Source: Muribaculaceae bacterium
GTDB lineage: Bacteria > Bacteroidota > Bacteroidia > Bacteroidales > Muribaculaceae
Reading direction: 5' to 3'
NCBI GenBank assembly: GCA_017396945.1
Contig: JAFQKI010000002.1
Span: 50,531 to 114,530, forward strand
Length of the DNA: 64,000 nucleotides
Position numbers and translations under genes: made by a program. This document shows positions 62,640 through 64,000 of this stretch, piece after piece. The notes below the pieces were generated by a model. It did no database searches. It was not told where the DNA came from and saw only the letters and a list, made by a program, of their open reading frames with translations. Every line of letters starts with the position of its first letter. Positions within the stretch are counted from its first letter, which is position 1.

Positions 62640-63569
62640 TTATTTAATCTTGTTTACAATTTCTTCTACAGCCGCGCCATCAAGGCACAACTCGTCGAAA
62701 ATAGTCTTTACAATCTCGGCATCGAGTTTGTTAAAGTCTTTTTCAAGTGGAGTAATAAATACACCACCCATATCCACTGATGCAGGGCTAAGCAACATCT
62801 TGTCATCACCTTCAGTTCCATAGAAAGAAGGACGATGTTTCTTGCGAGGAATCACGACAAGACGTACACCCGCAGGAGTCGCATAGCAAAGAAGATTCAT
62901 CATAGGTTCTGCCTCACCCTCCGGAACAGGGATTGCATCATAAAGACGAGAGAACAAACGTTGACCGGCCTCAGCGTCTTCGGCATCAATCACAAACACG
63001 TTCAATGGAAGGGTGTCACACACAGCAAGCACAGCATCGCCGTCGGTAGCAACAGTCTTTAACTCAGCGTTTTCAACGGCTTCGCTGATAGTAAGGAAGT
63101 CACTGTTACCGGCTTGGAAGTGCATGTGGTCAGGCGCAGATGCGCCACATTTAGGACCATTGTAGAAGACTGTATAACCATCGAGATCACGAGCAAGATT
63201 CATCATGTCGGCAATGCGACCTTTAATCAATTGATCAACGTGATTAACATCGGGGATAGTCAAGTGACGAGGGAAAATAGGGAATGGGTTGATAAGGATA
63301 ATATAACCATTGCCCCACTCGATTCCTCGTTGGACCGATGGACGGTTAGCGGCACAAAGGAAGCACTTGCGCTCAGCGAGCGATTTAGCGTCAACCTTAG
63401 CAGCTGATGACACAATGCGTGCAGGGTTAAACTGCACTTTTATTTTCATTCCATCGACGTCAAGTTCTTTAACTTTAACGCCTTTGAGTGCTTCAAAATT
63501 ATCGGCGGCAGTTTGCCACTCAGCAAGCTGCTCACCGATAAATTTATTTACTATTTCTGAATTTACCAC
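62640..63569 (-). CDS. DUF4922 HIT-superfamily nucleotidyltransferase-like protein
   Basis: A 309-residue soluble protein. It has CFLCAANRPSVQRGIEWGNGY near 71 and INPFPIFPRHLTIPDVNHVDQ near 94, the pattern of galactose-1-phosphate uridylyltransferase and ATP adenylyltransferase relatives. APDHMHFQAG near 148 gives the His-x-His-x-Gln of the HIT superfamily, with the nucleophile His intact. Such enzymes transfer nucleotides to or from sugar phosphates. In this cluster a sugar-1-phosphate nucleotidyltransferase or phosphorylase role in amino-sugar salvage is an inference. It ends 8 bases before the SpoIID-like gene. Confidence 0.75.
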   Translation of the reverse strand: MVNSEIVNKFIGEQLAEWQTAADNFEALKGVKVKELDVDGMKIKVQFNPARIVSSAAKVDAKSLAERKCFLCAANRPSVQRGIEWGNGYIILINPFPIFPRHLTIPDVNHVDQLIKGRIADMMNLARDLDGYTVFYNGPKCGASAPDHMHFQAGNSDFLTISEAVENAELKTVATDGDAVLAVCDTLPLNVFVIDAEDAEAGQRLFSRLYDAIPVPEGEAEPMMNLLCYATPAGVRLVVIPRKKHRPSFYGTEGDDKMLLSPASVDMGGVFITPLEKDFNKLDAEIVKTIFDELCLDGAAVEEIVNKIK

Positions 63570-63581
63570 GACCGTAGGGAA

Positions 63582-64000
63582 TTATTTATTTTTGTTTAAT
63601 TCTACACGAGCTTGAAGTTCCCAAGTACGGATACGATCCTTGTAAAGGTTGTTGGCGTTAGTTTTGTTAATATCCAAAGCGTGGTCAGAGTTATCTTCCC
63701 AACGACGGCAGTAGTAAACTACGTCATAAACGCGACCGATTTGATAATGACGAGAGAATGCAAGACCAAGTGCATAGTCTTCACCATAACTTGTGTTAGG
63801 TACATTGATTTCACGAAGCATTGGAGTATAGAATGCACGAGGAGCACCAAGACCATTGATGCGAAGTGCATTGTTGCGACCGTTTTCAGGAGTCCATTCT
63901 TTGTGGTCGATTACACCGGGAGGTATCATTTGCATGTTGATGTCGGTGAGCATATAAGTACCTACTACCATTGAGCAATTTTGTTCGTAGAATGCGCCAA
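63582..64000 (-). CDS. Family 2-like glycosyltransferase, N-terminus beyond window
   Basis: The frame is open through base 64000, so the gene starts outside the window; about 139 C-terminal residues are seen. They contain MLTDINMQMIPPGVIDHKEW, LGAPRAFYTPMLREI and NTSYGEDYALGLAFSRHYQIG (quoted in part), where the GED acidic group is like the catalytic acceptor region of GT-A family 2 enzymes. The end RRWEDNSDHALDINKTN also fits. The sugar donor and acceptor are unknown. It is 12 bases upstream of the DUF4922 gene, so probably the same transcript. Confidence 0.7.
   Translation of the reverse strand, partial: GAFYEQNCSMVVGTYMLTDINMQMIPPGVIDHKEWTPENGRNNALRINGLGAPRAFYTPMLREINVPNTSYGEDYALGLAFSRHYQIGRVYDVVYYCRRWEDNSDHALDINKTNANNLYKDRIRTWELQARVELNKNK

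Noticed and set aside
52978-64000. Mobile element or horizontally acquired island
   Set aside because: No integrase, transposase, tRNA or direct repeats at the ends, and the families are typical of Bacteroidota chromosomes.

Overview
The window is a gene-dense piece of a Bacteroidota chromosome, most likely order Bacteroidales. This rests on Bacteroidota-restricted families (DUF4494, GSCFA, HU-CCDC81 plus SPOR, DUF4922, DUF5009), a MurF-alanine racemase fusion, a DAHP synthase-chorismate mutase fusion, a Bacteroides-type DPP III, many OmpA and beta-barrel proteins, and a repeated TTG-N18-22-TAnnTTTG promoter pattern. The family cannot be fixed from this sequence; Muribaculaceae-like is a guess. 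I see no rRNA, tRNA, CRISPR array, insertion sequence or prophage, and no gene-free stretch over 300 bases.

Layout. 1-4668 (minus): an OmpA-type protein cut by the window edge, transketolase and a sugar MFS transporter. 4720-10295 (minus): a housekeeping run of overlapping genes (PLP-binding protein, DUF4494, TPR, Maf, KdsC-like phosphatase, DUF2520 protein, nitroreductase) and a membrane HU/SPOR protein. 10497-16767: LysM/PBP1 protein, beta-barrel proteins, an aspartyl-protease lipoprotein with a decayed copy of its 3' end nearby, holA and an HsdR-N protein. 16813-21398 (minus): hisS, zinc peptidase, cdaA, folP and an OmpA lipoprotein. 21574-25550: EamA transporter, an AlkD-like protein and PBP1A. 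25606-26541 (minus): a damaged tandem type II toxin-antitoxin locus with a palindromic operator. 26634-34754: OmpA protein, then a degenerate LytM protein, dxr, rseP, an RlmI-like methyltransferase and DPP III.

34804-38905 is the aromatic amino acid operon: prephenate dehydratase, aminotransferase, DAHP synthase-chorismate mutase and prephenate dehydrogenase. It is preceded by an unannotated 25-codon leader peptide in which 11 of the 12 codons from 4 to 15 encode Phe or Tyr. Mutually exclusive RNA hairpins follow, forming a complete transcription attenuator that fits an operon making both amino acids.

39070-49731 (minus) holds an ATP-grasp protein, manA, murF-alr, surE, a GSCFA protein, a PorE-like OmpA protein, ssb, proC and argD. 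49860-52732 holds a small lipoprotein, an SPFH protein and serB.

52978-64000 (minus) looks like a peptidoglycan amino-sugar salvage cluster: murQ, a MurK-like kinase, an HGSNAT/NagX-like acetyltransferase, a fused FAD/Fe-S D-lactate-type dehydrogenase, a NamZ-type exo-N-acetylmuramidase, an AmpG/MurT-like transporter, a SpoIID-domain protein with no signal peptide, a HIT-like DUF4922 protein and a glycosyltransferase. The genes suggest a route from secreted release of MurNAc, through import, phosphorylation and ether cleavage, to oxidation of the D-lactate released by MurQ.
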